Shown here piece by piece: positions 15,196 through 23,671 of a stretch of DNA of 64,000 nucleotides. The first letter of the stretch is position 1; each line of letters starts with the position of its first letter. The notes under the pieces were generated by a model. That model was not told the DNA's origin. It did no database searches and saw nothing but the letters and a program-made list of their open reading frames with translations. Both the position numbers and the translations under genes were made by a program. Source of the stretch: Vibrio mangrovi (GTDB lineage: Bacteria; Pseudomonadota; Gammaproteobacteria; Enterobacterales; Vibrionaceae); assembly GCF_024346955.1 (NCBI RefSeq), contig NZ_AP024883.1, positions 2,728,001 to 2,792,000 on the forward strand, read 5' to 3'.

Positions 15196-15843
15196 ATGAC
15201 CCTACCCATGATTCAAATTGCTTTAGACCAGACCGACCTGACATCAGCGATTGAAGTTGCCCGGCGTGTCGAAAGTTTTGTCGATGTCATCGAAGTCGGC
15301 ACCATTCTGGCTTTTGCCGAAGGGATGAATGCCGTCCAGACACTGCGTCACAATCATCCGGAGCATATTCTGGTCTGTGATATGAAAACAACCGACGGCG
15401 GCGCTATTCTGGCACGAATGGCATTTGAAGCCGGAGCAGACTGGATCACGGTTTCCGCCGCAGCGCACATCGCAACCATCGGTGCCTGCAAAAAAGTTGC
15501 TGACGAATTCAACGGTGAAATTCAGATTGAAATTTACGGCAACTGGACCATGGATGATGCAAAATCGTGGGTTGATTTGGGAATTACTCAGGCGATTTAT
15601 CACCGCTCCCGCGATGCAGAACTGGCTGGTGTCGGCTGGACTCCCGCAGATCTGGACAAGATGCGCCAGCTTTCAGACTTAGGACTGGAACTCTCGATTA
15701 CCGGCGGGATTGTGCCGGAAGATCTCTATCTTTTTGAAGGCATCAAAGCCAAAACCTTCATTGCCGGAAGAGCTCTGGCCGGAGAGAAAGGCAGAGAAAC
15801 AGCAGAAGCACTGAAAGGACAGATTGAACGTTTCTGGGGGTAA
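15196..15843 (+). CDS. ulaD: 3-keto-L-gulonate-6-phosphate decarboxylase UlaD
   Basis: Decarboxylates 3-keto-L-gulonate 6-phosphate to L-xylulose 5-phosphate. The 215-residue chain is a TIM barrel of the orotidine-phosphate-decarboxylase superfamily: 'EVGTILAFAEGMNAVQTL', the metal/catalytic 'CDMKTTDGG' (the DxK..D pattern), 'ADWITVSAAAH' and 'SITGGI' near the phosphate site. Length matches E. coli UlaD (216). It sits 5 bp after the HAD gene and 5 bp before ulaE. Confidence 0.94.
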   Translation: MTLPMIQIALDQTDLTSAIEVARRVESFVDVIEVGTILAFAEGMNAVQTLRHNHPEHILVCDMKTTDGGAILARMAFEAGADWITVSAAAHIATIGACKKVADEFNGEIQIEIYGNWTMDDAKSWVDLGITQAIYHRSRDAELAGVGWTPADLDKMRQLSDLGLELSITGGIVPEDLYLFEGIKAKTFIAGRALAGEKGRETAEALKGQIERFWG

Positions 15844-15848
15844 ATCCT

Positions 15849-16748
15849 ATGTATCAGCATGTACAACGCCACCGGACCGGGCTATACGAAAAAGCGCTTC
15901 CTGCGACCATGACGTGGGAAGAAAAGCTCACGGCAACCCGGTCGCTGGGATTCGATTTTCTTGAGATCTCGATCGACGAGTCAGACGAACGACGCAGTCG
16001 CCTCGACTGGGATAATGAAACGATTTATGGCTTACGTCATCTGTGCGAGCAACATCAGGTGCCACTCCATTCCATGTGTCTGAGTGCGCACCGTAAATTT
16101 CCGTTCGGTTCGATGGACCCGGAAGTTCGTCAACAGGCTGATTTACATCTGGAAAAAGCGATCACACTGGCTTACAAACTGGGAATCCGGATCATTCAGC
16201 TGGCCGGATATGATGTTTACTACGAACCCGCCAGCCTGCAAACCCATACCTATTTTGTCGCTGGAATGAAACGGGCGGCAAAGCTGGCGGAACGAGCCGG
16301 TATTATGCTGGCGGTAGAAATTATGGATACGCCATATCTCAATGCGCTGAGTAAGTTTGAAGTTCTCAACCGGGCCGTTAACTCCCCTTACTTCACGGCT
16401 TACCCCGATGTCGGAAATATCAGTGGGTGGAACTATGATATCTGTACAGAGCTGGCGCTCAGTCTGCCGCATATCACGCAGATCCACCTGAAAGATACCC
16501 ATCAGGTCAGGCCCGGTTATCCGGGACAATTCCGGGATCTGGTGATCGGTGAAGGAGAAGTCGATTTTCAGGCAGTATTCAGCACCCTGAAACAACTCGA
16601 CTGTGTGGTGCCGTTAGTGCTTGAAATGTGGGCTCAGGATGAGCACTGGCAGGAGAATATTCACACCGCCCAACAACGTCTCAATCAAGCCTGCACGGCA
16701 GCGAATCTTCCGCAGTTATTTCCGGAGTTCGCTACCACGACTCATTAA
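15849..16748 (+). CDS. ulaE: L-xylulose-5-phosphate 3-epimerase UlaE
   Basis: Converts L-xylulose 5-phosphate to L-ribulose 5-phosphate, feeding UlaF. The 299-residue TIM barrel has 'LGFDFLEISIDESDERRSRLDW', 'HSMCLSAHRKFPFGS', the metal ligand glutamate in 'AVEIMDTPY', and 'QIHLKDTHQVRPGYPGQFRDL', all typical of UlaE/SgbU. It is slightly longer than E. coli UlaE (284) at the C-terminus. It ends the operon, and a strong terminator follows. Confidence 0.94.
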   Translation: MYQHVQRHRTGLYEKALPATMTWEEKLTATRSLGFDFLEISIDESDERRSRLDWDNETIYGLRHLCEQHQVPLHSMCLSAHRKFPFGSMDPEVRQQADLHLEKAITLAYKLGIRIIQLAGYDVYYEPASLQTHTYFVAGMKRAAKLAERAGIMLAVEIMDTPYLNALSKFEVLNRAVNSPYFTAYPDVGNISGWNYDICTELALSLPHITQIHLKDTHQVRPGYPGQFRDLVIGEGEVDFQAVFSTLKQLDCVVPLVLEMWAQDEHWQENIHTAQQRLNQACTAANLPQLFPEFATTTH

Positions 16749-16766
16749 AAATCAACTGACCACCGG

Positions 16767-16795
16767 GCAGACATTTTGATGTCTGCTCTTTTTCT
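16767..16795 (+). terminator. Rho-independent terminator of the ula operon
   Basis: GCAGACAT (16767-16774), loop TTTG, ATGTCTGC (16779-16786), followed by TCTTTTTCT. It begins 19 bases after the ulaE stop. Confidence 0.9.
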
Positions 16796-16871
16796 GCCAG
16801 ACCGGACACGCCCGGTTCTCCTGAGCTGCAAGCAGATAAATTGACTTATTCTCTCTGTTGTCGCAAAGTGA

Positions 16872-17333
16872 ATGCTTGTGCATAACACAGGCCTCTGTCG
16901 CAATTCGATGAAATTACTCCATCTACAACTCTTCTGGTACGAAAAACATCACACCCTGCTTGAAATGGAAGACTTACCGGAACTCTCGCCGACACAGGGA
17001 CAGGCACTGCAAAACTGGCTCAAAAAACGGCGCAAGATTCTCTCTTATGAAGTTCACCATCAGCCCTGGGTCAAAGTAAACATTGACGGCTTCTCTTCAA
17101 CGCTGTTTCTCCAGCCAAACGGCACACTGACCGAACAGGATCTATTCAGTGATAAAGCTTTGCAGGGGTTGTGGAAAGTCGTTGACGGGTTTCTGTTTAT
17201 CAAAGTCATCAGTGGGGAATTTATTATTGAATACCAGATTGTCGGATGTGCTGATAATAATATCCATTGTGGTATCGAGTATATTAACGGTCAGGTCAGT
17301 TCCTACAGTAAGTTTATTCAAACCCGATCATAA
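16872..17333 (+). CDS. Uncharacterised 153-residue protein
   Basis: I do not recognise a family. The product is soluble-looking, with an N-terminal helical part (LPELSPTQGQALQNWLKKRRKIL) followed by a beta-rich part ending 'HCGIEYINGQVSSYSKF'. There is no signal peptide or membrane segment. The ATG at 16872 opens the frame; an internal ATG at 16908 (MKLLHLQLFWY) is an equally good start, and neither has a clear ribosome site. It lies between the ula terminator and dgt. The codon use is ordinary, which supports it being real. Confidence 0.6.
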   Translation: MLVHNTGLCRNSMKLLHLQLFWYEKHHTLLEMEDLPELSPTQGQALQNWLKKRRKILSYEVHHQPWVKVNIDGFSSTLFLQPNGTLTEQDLFSDKALQGLWKVVDGFLFIKVISGEFIIEYQIVGCADNNIHCGIEYINGQVSSYSKFIQTRS

Positions 17334-17448
17334 ACTCACTCTTCCGGCACCAGCAAATCACGATAATCATAAGAATCTGTTTTCATTTGTTTAAAAATCT
17401 GTTTTAAATAGGAAACATCAGCGTTACATTGATGAAACGAGTCATGCT

Positions 17449-18990
17449 ATGCGTATAGATTTCAGAGCCAGATTCAGATTTAACCGCCCTTACGATCAAA
17501 GTAACGGGAAAGAAGAAAGTATCATTCCATACAATCACAATGGAAAGATTCCTCAGTTGTATCACTTTGAAAGTGACCGGGGGCGCATCATTAATTCAGC
17601 GGCGATTCGCCGTCTGCAACAGAAAACTCAGGTCTTTCCGCTGGAACGGAACTCGTCCGTCCGCAGCCGTTTGACTCACTCGCTGGAAGTTCAGCAGGTT
17701 GGCCGGCATATTGTGCAGCAGATCTATAAAATGCTGGATAAAGATCCCCAACTGGATGCGACTCAATTCGGCCTTGAAGACTTAGAACGCCACTTTGAAT
17801 CCATCGTAGAAATGGCGTGTCTGATGCATGATGTGGGAAATCCCCCTTTTGGTCACTTCGGCGAACAGGCGATCAATGACTGGTTCCACACTTATATTCC
17901 GTTGAAAGCCGAAACAATTCCACTGCCGGAACCACTGCAACGCGACCTGACGGAGTTCGAAGGCAATGCGCAGGCCGTGCGGCTGGTTCACTCGATTCTG
18001 AGCCTGAATCTGACTTATACGCAGATTTCCTCGATTCTGAAATATACCCGCCGTGGCGATGAGCTCAGCCCTAAAAAGCTGGCGGCATCGGGTCATCAGT
18101 TTGCCGATGGCGAACTCCGCTACCTGAAGAAAAAAGTCGGCTTCTATCTGAGTGAAGAACCATTTATCGACAATCTCTACCGCTCACTTTCCATGGAAAA
18201 AGGCACCCGTTCTCCTTTCTCTTATATTATGGAAGCCGCGGATGATATTTCTTACGGTGTTGCCGATATCGAAGATGCGGTAGAAAAAGGGATCATCGAT
18301 ATCGATCAGACCAGTGCTTCCCTGAAACAAGAGTATCAGAAACTGATCGGCAGCGGCCGCTTTCCCCACGCAGATCCGCAAACCATCCATACGATTGTTC
18401 AAGCCGCGCAAGAGAGTGCCAAGCGAGCCAATAACTGTGCTGTCAGCCACTTTTTTATTACCTTAAGAGTCGAGATCAGTAGCCGGTTGCCCAAACATGC
18501 GGCGAAACAGTTCATCCATAATATTGAAACCATCTACAACGGTTGTCTGGATCGGGCTCTGATTGAAGATGACAGTACTGAACATGTACTGGTAGAAACG
18601 CTGAAGAAAGTCGCCAAGAAACATGCTTTCTGTGATAAAGAAGTTGAGGCCCGGGAACTACAGGGCTATCAGATCATCACTGGTCTGCTCGACTGTTATA
18701 AACCCCTGCTGGAACTCAGCAGATCACAGTTTGAAGCCATCGCAGCCGGAAAAAGCAAACCACTGCTTCCGTCCCGCCTCTATAAAAAATTGCCGAACAA
18801 ACATCTGCGTGCCTATGAAAACTCAATGAAGGAAATTCAGGCGAAACACTTCCCTGGTGGCTATGAATTTGGTGAGGATAGCTGGGAGTATTATTTCCGG
18901 GTCCGTCTGATTCAGGATTATATCAGCGGCATGACCGATCAATATGCTTTTGATGAATTCAGGGCATTTAGTGTGATTGATAGTTTATGA
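17449..18990 (+). CDS. dgt: Deoxyguanosinetriphosphate triphosphohydrolase (dGTPase)
   Basis: Hydrolyses dGTP to deoxyguanosine and triphosphate, trimming dNTP pools. The 513-residue chain matches the long Dgt class of E. coli (505). The HD-domain metal site is visible as His77 (SRLTHSLEVQ), His127-Asp128 (LMHDVGNPPFGHFGE), and a later 'EAADDISYGVADIEDAV' carrying the distal aspartate. The nucleotide loop 'HFESDRGRIINSAAIRRLQ' is present. The gene stands alone on the plus strand, 77 bp upstream of the rhamnose operon. Confidence 0.93.
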   Translation: MRIDFRARFRFNRPYDQSNGKEESIIPYNHNGKIPQLYHFESDRGRIINSAAIRRLQQKTQVFPLERNSSVRSRLTHSLEVQQVGRHIVQQIYKMLDKDPQLDATQFGLEDLERHFESIVEMACLMHDVGNPPFGHFGEQAINDWFHTYIPLKAETIPLPEPLQRDLTEFEGNAQAVRLVHSILSLNLTYTQISSILKYTRRGDELSPKKLAASGHQFADGELRYLKKKVGFYLSEEPFIDNLYRSLSMEKGTRSPFSYIMEAADDISYGVADIEDAVEKGIIDIDQTSASLKQEYQKLIGSGRFPHADPQTIHTIVQAAQESAKRANNCAVSHFFITLRVEISSRLPKHAAKQFIHNIETIYNGCLDRALIEDDSTEHVLVETLKKVAKKHAFCDKEVEARELQGYQIITGLLDCYKPLLELSRSQFEAIAAGKSKPLLPSRLYKKLPNKHLRAYENSMKEIQAKHFPGGYEFGEDSWEYYFRVRLIQDYISGMTDQYAFDEFRAFSVIDSL

Positions 18991-19067
18991 TATGGTCTGT
19001 ACCAAAACAAAATAATCACAATCATCGAGAGAATAAATAAACAAACAGAATATTTAGGATTTTGTTC

Positions 19068-20135
19068 ATGAAAATTTTAATCACCGGCGGAGCCGGATTT
19101 ATCGGCTCGGCAGTTATTCGACACATTATAGATAATACACATGACCATGTAATTAATATCGATAAACTGACTTACGCCGGTAACCTTGAATCTCTGCCAG
19201 AGCAAATTTCTGCAAGTCCACGCTATTCATTTGCACAGATTGATATCTGTGATCATGATGCTTTGGACAACGTATTCCAGCTACACCAACCTGATGCTGT
19301 CATGCATCTGGCAGCAGAAAGCCATGTTGACCGTTCCATTGATGGGCCGGCAGCATTTATAGAAACCAATATTGTCGGCACATATACATTACTGGAAGCT
19401 GCCCGGAAATACTGGAGCCAGATAGATCAAACACGTCGAAACGCATTTCGTTTTCATCATATATCTACTGACGAAGTATACGGTGACTTAGCTGGCACCG
19501 ATGAGCTTTTCACAGAAACAACCCCCTACGCCCCTTCCAGTCCTTACTCGGCTTCAAAAGCTTCCAGCGATCATCTGGTTCGAGCCTGGCAGCGTACTTA
19601 CCAGTTACCCGTCATTGTTACCAACTGCTCGAATAACTATGGTCCCTATCAATTTCCGGAAAAACTCATCCCTTTAATCATTCTGAATGCATTGGAAGGA
19701 AAACCTCTTCCCGTTTATGGGGATGGCATGCAGATTCGTGACTGGTTATATGTAGAAGATCATGCACGGGCTTTATATCAGGTTGTTAGCGAAGGAAAAA
19801 TTGGCGAAACATACAATATCGGCGGGCATAATGAAAAAACCAATATCGAGGTCGTAAAAACAATTTGTTCTCTCCTTGAAGAACTCGTTCCCGAGAAACC
19901 TGCCCATATTACAAAATATACAGACTTGATTACCTATGTCACCGACAGACCCGGACATGACCTGCGTTATGCGATTGATGCCGGAAAAATCGGCCGCGAT
20001 CTAGGCTGGACCCCGGAAGAAACTTTTGAGACAGGCCTGCGTAAAACCGTACAATGGTATTTAAATCATCAGGAATGGTGGAGCCGCGTCCTCGATGGTT
20101 CTTATGCCAGAGAACGATTAGGAACTGGAGAGTAA
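19068..20135 (+). CDS. rfbB: dTDP-glucose 4,6-dehydratase
   Basis: Second step of dTDP-L-rhamnose synthesis: dTDP-glucose to dTDP-4-keto-6-deoxyglucose. The 355-residue short-chain dehydrogenase fold shows the NAD loop GGAGFIGS at the N-terminus, 'STDEVYGDL' with the catalytic Asp-Glu pair, YSASKA (Tyr-x3-Lys), and 'NNYGPYQFPEKLIPL'. The ATG at 19068 was chosen because family members begin with MKILITGGAG and AGGA lies upstream; a TTG two codons earlier is unlikely. It is first gene of rmlBADC, 3 bp before rmlA. Confidence 0.95.
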   Translation: MKILITGGAGFIGSAVIRHIIDNTHDHVINIDKLTYAGNLESLPEQISASPRYSFAQIDICDHDALDNVFQLHQPDAVMHLAAESHVDRSIDGPAAFIETNIVGTYTLLEAARKYWSQIDQTRRNAFRFHHISTDEVYGDLAGTDELFTETTPYAPSSPYSASKASSDHLVRAWQRTYQLPVIVTNCSNNYGPYQFPEKLIPLIILNALEGKPLPVYGDGMQIRDWLYVEDHARALYQVVSEGKIGETYNIGGHNEKTNIEVVKTICSLLEELVPEKPAHITKYTDLITYVTDRPGHDLRYAIDAGKIGRDLGWTPEETFETGLRKTVQWYLNHQEWWSRVLDGSYARERLGTGE

Positions 20136-20138
20136 AGC

Positions 20139-21011
20139 ATGAAAGGAATTATTCTTGCCGGCGGTTCGGGAACCCGACTTTATCCTCTAACCCGTGGTGT
20201 CTCTAAACAACTTATGCCTGTCTACGATAAGCCGATGATTTTTTATCCGCTTTCAACGCTTATGCTGGCGGGAATCCGTGATATTTTAGTGATTACAACA
20301 CCAGAAGATCAGGCAGGATTCCAACGCTTGTTGGGGGACGGTACAAACTATGGCATTCACATTCAATATGCTGTTCAACCAAGTCCGGATGGATTGGCTC
20401 AGGCTTTTATCATCGGTGAAGAATTTATTGGTGAAGACTCTGTTTGCTTAGTTTTGGGAGACAATATTTTTTATGGGCAGCACTTTACCGGCATGTTGAA
20501 ACGGGCTGCAGCCCGAGATGTTGGGGCAACGGTATTTGGCTATCAGGTCAAAGACCCGGAACGATTTGGCGTCATTGAATTTGATGAGAACATGAAAGCG
20601 ACATCAATTGAAGAAAAACCCGAGTTCCCAAAATCGGATTACGCCGTTACCGGGCTTTATTTCTACGACAATCGGGTTGTGAATTTTGCCCGCCAGGTAA
20701 AACCATCGGCCCGGGGAGAGCTGGAAATTACCAGTATCAATCAAATGTATCTCGAAGATGGTTCTCTCAATGTAGAATTGTTTGGCCGGGGCTTTGCCTG
20801 GCTGGATACTGGAACCCATGAGAGCTTACATGAAGCGTCCTCTTTTGTTCAGACCATCGAACATGTTCAGGGACTCAAAGTTGCCTGTCTGGAAGAGATA
20901 GCATGGCGTAACGGCTGGTTAAGCCGGGAACAGGTTCTGCTATCAGCTGAGTCAATGTCCAAAAATGAGTATGGCCACTATCTCATGCGCATTATCGAAG
21001 AAAGTAGATGA
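20139..21011 (+). CDS. rfbA: Glucose-1-phosphate thymidylyltransferase
   Basis: Makes dTDP-glucose from dTTP and glucose 1-phosphate, the entry and feedback point of the rhamnose pathway. The 290-residue protein opens with the nucleotidyltransferase signature GGSGTRLYPLTRGVSKQLMP, followed by 'YDKPMIFYPLSTLMLAGI', 'LGDNIFYG' with the metal aspartate, and 'EEKPEFPKSDYAVTGLYFYD'. It overlaps rmlD by 4 bp (ATGA), indicating translational coupling. Confidence 0.96.
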   Translation: MKGIILAGGSGTRLYPLTRGVSKQLMPVYDKPMIFYPLSTLMLAGIRDILVITTPEDQAGFQRLLGDGTNYGIHIQYAVQPSPDGLAQAFIIGEEFIGEDSVCLVLGDNIFYGQHFTGMLKRAAARDVGATVFGYQVKDPERFGVIEFDENMKATSIEEKPEFPKSDYAVTGLYFYDNRVVNFARQVKPSARGELEITSINQMYLEDGSLNVELFGRGFAWLDTGTHESLHEASSFVQTIEHVQGLKVACLEEIAWRNGWLSREQVLLSAESMSKNEYGHYLMRIIEESR

Positions 21012-21913
21012 AGAAAGTAAATAGTGAAACAGAAATGCGAATATTAGTTACGGGAAGCTCTGGTCAGGTTGGTCAGAGTTTAGTGCAGCAACTGCAGGAA
21101 AGACAGATTGATTTTTTAGCTCTGAACCACAAAATGCTGGATATTACCGATACCAAAGCTGTATTGCGTACTGTCTCAGAATATACTCCAACAGTCATTA
21201 TCAATGCAGCAGCATATACAGCCGTAGATAAGGCTGAAGAAGAAATCGATCTAGCATACAAAGTCAATTGTGAAGGAGCGAAAGTTTTAGCTGAAGCAGC
21301 TCGTTCAGTCGATGCATCCATTCTGCACATCTCAACGGATTATGTTTTCTCCGGCGATAAAACTGACGAATATCAGGAAAATGATATAACCGAGCCTCAA
21401 GGTGTTTATGGTAAAAGTAAGCTGGCCGGTGAACTAGCGGTTATACGGTCTTGCGAAAAGCATATCATCTTAAGAACATCATGGGTTTTTGGTGAATATG
21501 GTCATAATTTCGTAAAAACGATGTTAAGACTTGCTCAGGAAAAAGATACGCTGGGTATTGTGAATGATCAATGGGGCGCACCGACTTATGCCGGTGATAT
21601 TGCCTCTGCTTTACTTACGATTGCAGAAGCGATTTACCACGACCGTCCGGTATCGTACGGGGTATATCATTTTTCTGGTCATCCTTATGTAACCTGGTTT
21701 GAATTTGCCTCATCTATTTTCCATCATGCTCAGGAAAAAGGAATGCTTCGCTGTATTCCCCATCTGAATCCACTCACCACAGAACAATTTCCCACCAAAG
21801 CAAAAAGACCGGCTAATTCGAGGTTATCCATGACTAAAATTTACCGAGAATTTGGCATCACTGCCAGTGACTGGAAAAGTGCATTACAACGAATACAAGA
21901 CTATAAAATTTAG
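21008..21913 (+). CDS. rfbD: dTDP-4-dehydrorhamnose reductase
   Basis: Last step of dTDP-L-rhamnose synthesis, an NAD(P)H-dependent reduction. The 301-residue extended short-chain dehydrogenase shows 'RILVTGSSGQVGQSL', 'INAAAYTAVDKAEEE', 'STDYVFSG', YGKSKLAGE (Tyr-x3-Lys) and 'RTSWVFGEYGHNFVKTML'. The ATG overlapping the rfbA stop gives nine extra residues; an internal ATG at 21035 begins closer to the family norm, so the start is uncertain. It is the third gene of the operon and 7 bp upstream of rfbC. Confidence 0.94.
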   Translation: MKKVNSETEMRILVTGSSGQVGQSLVQQLQERQIDFLALNHKMLDITDTKAVLRTVSEYTPTVIINAAAYTAVDKAEEEIDLAYKVNCEGAKVLAEAARSVDASILHISTDYVFSGDKTDEYQENDITEPQGVYGKSKLAGELAVIRSCEKHIILRTSWVFGEYGHNFVKTMLRLAQEKDTLGIVNDQWGAPTYAGDIASALLTIAEAIYHDRPVSYGVYHFSGHPYVTWFEFASSIFHHAQEKGMLRCIPHLNPLTTEQFPTKAKRPANSRLSMTKIYREFGITASDWKSALQRIQDYKI

Positions 21914-21920
21914 GTTAATC

Positions 21921-22469
21921 ATGAACATTATTAATACTGAAATCCCTGATGTAAAAATTATTGAACCCGTAGTATTTGGTGATGAACGTGGTTTTTTTAT
22001 GGAAACCTGGCGACAGGAAGTGTTTGAGCAACTTGTTACAGGCAAACCGACTCACTTTGTTCAGGATAATCATTCAAAATCCAAAAAAGGTATTTTGCGG
22101 GGATTACATTATCAGCTTGAAAATACACAGGGGAAACTTGTCCGTGTTATTTCAGGCGAAGTGTTTGATGTCGCTGTAGATGTGAGAAGAGATTCACCAA
22201 CATTCGGTCAATGGGTTGGCGTGTATCTCTCTGCGGCAAATAAGCGCCAGTTATGGGTACCTGAAGGTTTCGCCCATGGGTTCTATGTGACCAGTGCAGA
22301 AGCTGAATTTGTTTACAAATGCACCGATTACTATAACCCTAACGCTGAAAAAACTATTATTTGGAATGACAGCCATATTGGTATCCAGTGGCCTTTAGAT
22401 AATACAGAACCACAACTATCAGAGAAAGATCGATTCGGTGAAACGCTACTTGAGTCTGTATGTTTGTAG
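21921..22469 (+). CDS. rfbC: dTDP-4-dehydrorhamnose 3,5-epimerase
   Basis: Epimerises dTDP-4-keto-6-deoxyglucose at C3 and C5. The 182-residue cupin-like RmlC shows 'VFGDERGFFMETWRQEVF', 'QDNHSKSKKGILRGLHYQ' with the catalytic His, 'GEVFDVAVDVRRDSPTFGQW' and 'LWVPEGFAHGFYV'. The start was set at the ATG after TTAGG, as the open frame upstream runs through the end of rfbD and does not match the family. It is last gene of rmlBADC; a hairpin follows. Confidence 0.95.
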   Translation: MNIINTEIPDVKIIEPVVFGDERGFFMETWRQEVFEQLVTGKPTHFVQDNHSKSKKGILRGLHYQLENTQGKLVRVISGEVFDVAVDVRRDSPTFGQWVGVYLSAANKRQLWVPEGFAHGFYVTSAEAEFVYKCTDYYNPNAEKTIIWNDSHIGIQWPLDNTEPQLSEKDRFGETLLESVCL

Positions 22470-22495
22470 GCACATCAGCTACCTTTAGATAGCGG

Positions 22496-22539
22496 GGAAC
22501 CGGAGCCTCTCTGAAGGACAGGATAAATTCTCCGGTTCC
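22496..22539 (+). other. Hairpin downstream of the rhamnose operon
   Basis: GGAACCGGAG (22496-22505) and CTCCGGTTCC (22530-22539) form a perfect 10-bp stem with a 24-base loop, followed only by ATCTTCTC. It could be a weak terminator or transcript-end stabiliser. The 280-bp gap around it shows no convincing gene. Confidence 0.5.
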
Positions 22540-22750
22540 ATCTTCTCGATATAGGATTTTTCATCATCGCCATAGAGCAAGTCAGAAAAACCAACCTTTA
22601 GTCGAAAATACGTTGAAGAAAGGAGTATCTCTTCACTTTTCGCGCTCAATAACACTTTTTCACCCCCAAATAAGCTCAAATTGGATATTCCTTAGCCACC
22701 ACCTATATTCATAGTATTCCAGCTGTTTTCTGCATAAAAACGGGGGTGGC

Positions 22751-23563
22751 ATGCGTACTGGTTTCTTATTTGCTGTTTTACTCGTCTTCTCAACTCATGT
22801 ATTTCCACAAACTCTCTCTTTTGGTGTGGTTCCTCAGCAATCTGCGAAAAAAATGGCCGCACTGTGGTCACCGGTACTTCAGTACATCAGCCGGGCTTCA
22901 GGACTGGACATTGAGTTTGCCACGGCTAAAGATATTCCTGAATTCGAAAGACGGCTTCGCGATGGTGAGTATGATATTGCTTATATGAATCCCTACCATT
23001 ATGTGGTATTTCATCAGAAACCCGGCTATCAGGCCATCGCAAAACAGAAAGATAAACAGATCCAGGGAATTATTGTCGTTCGTAAGGATAGTCCGATTCA
23101 CTCACTGGAGGATCTACAAGACCATCAACTGGCTTTTCCTTCTCCGGCAGCATTCGCAGCCAGCATCCTGCCACGAGCCAATCTTGAACGGAAAGGAATT
23201 AACTTTACGCCTAAATATGTTTCTTCACATGACTCTGTCTACCTCAATGTCTCCCGGGGCTTTTTCCCAGCAGGAGGCGGAGTACTCCGGACATTGAATA
23301 ATACGGATCCTAAAGTTAGTCAGCAGTTGAAAATCCTCTGGACCACACCACCTTATACATCGCATGCGATTGCTGTCCACCCTCGAGTCTCAGAAGAAAT
23401 CCGCCAGAAAATTGTCCGGGCGATGCTTGAAATGAATAATGACGAGCAAGGTATGACCTTACTCAAAGGGCTAAGTTTTAAAGGTCTGGAAGCAGCCAGC
23501 GATCAACAGTGGGACGATATCAGGGAATTAAATATCAGGTTATTGGATCATTTGCTGGAATAA
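22751..23563 (+). CDS. PhnD-like periplasmic substrate-binding protein
   Basis: A 270-residue protein with an N-terminal signal peptide (hydrophobic residues about 4-18, likely cleaved near Pro-Gln at 19-20), then the PhnD/phosphate-phosphite-phosphonate binding fold: 'FGVVPQQSAKKMAALWSPVLQYIS', 'YDIAYMNPYHYVVFHQ' and 'VVRKDSPIHSLEDLQDHQLAFPSPAAFAAS' (quoted in part). There are no ABC permease or ATPase genes beside it. Instead a sensor kinase follows 108 bp downstream on the same strand, so it probably presents a ligand to that kinase rather than to a transporter. The ligand is unknown. Confidence 0.82.
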   Translation: MRTGFLFAVLLVFSTHVFPQTLSFGVVPQQSAKKMAALWSPVLQYISRASGLDIEFATAKDIPEFERRLRDGEYDIAYMNPYHYVVFHQKPGYQAIAKQKDKQIQGIIVVRKDSPIHSLEDLQDHQLAFPSPAAFAASILPRANLERKGINFTPKYVSSHDSVYLNVSRGFFPAGGGVLRTLNNTDPKVSQQLKILWTTPPYTSHAIAVHPRVSEEIRQKIVRAMLEMNNDEQGMTLLKGLSFKGLEAASDQQWDDIRELNIRLLDHLLE

Positions 23564-23671
23564 TTCCACTCATAAACTGAATGGATAATACATAACAATG
23601 GACTGATATAAGGTAGCCAGTAAATAACTGAAACAGCCAATATTGGCATAATAAACAGGTTTGAGGTTTGT

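Noticed and set aside
22485..22679. 64-codon open frame on the minus strand after rfbC
   Set aside because: It covers the hairpin and has no family resemblance or ribosome site; it is most likely a chance frame in an intergenic gap.
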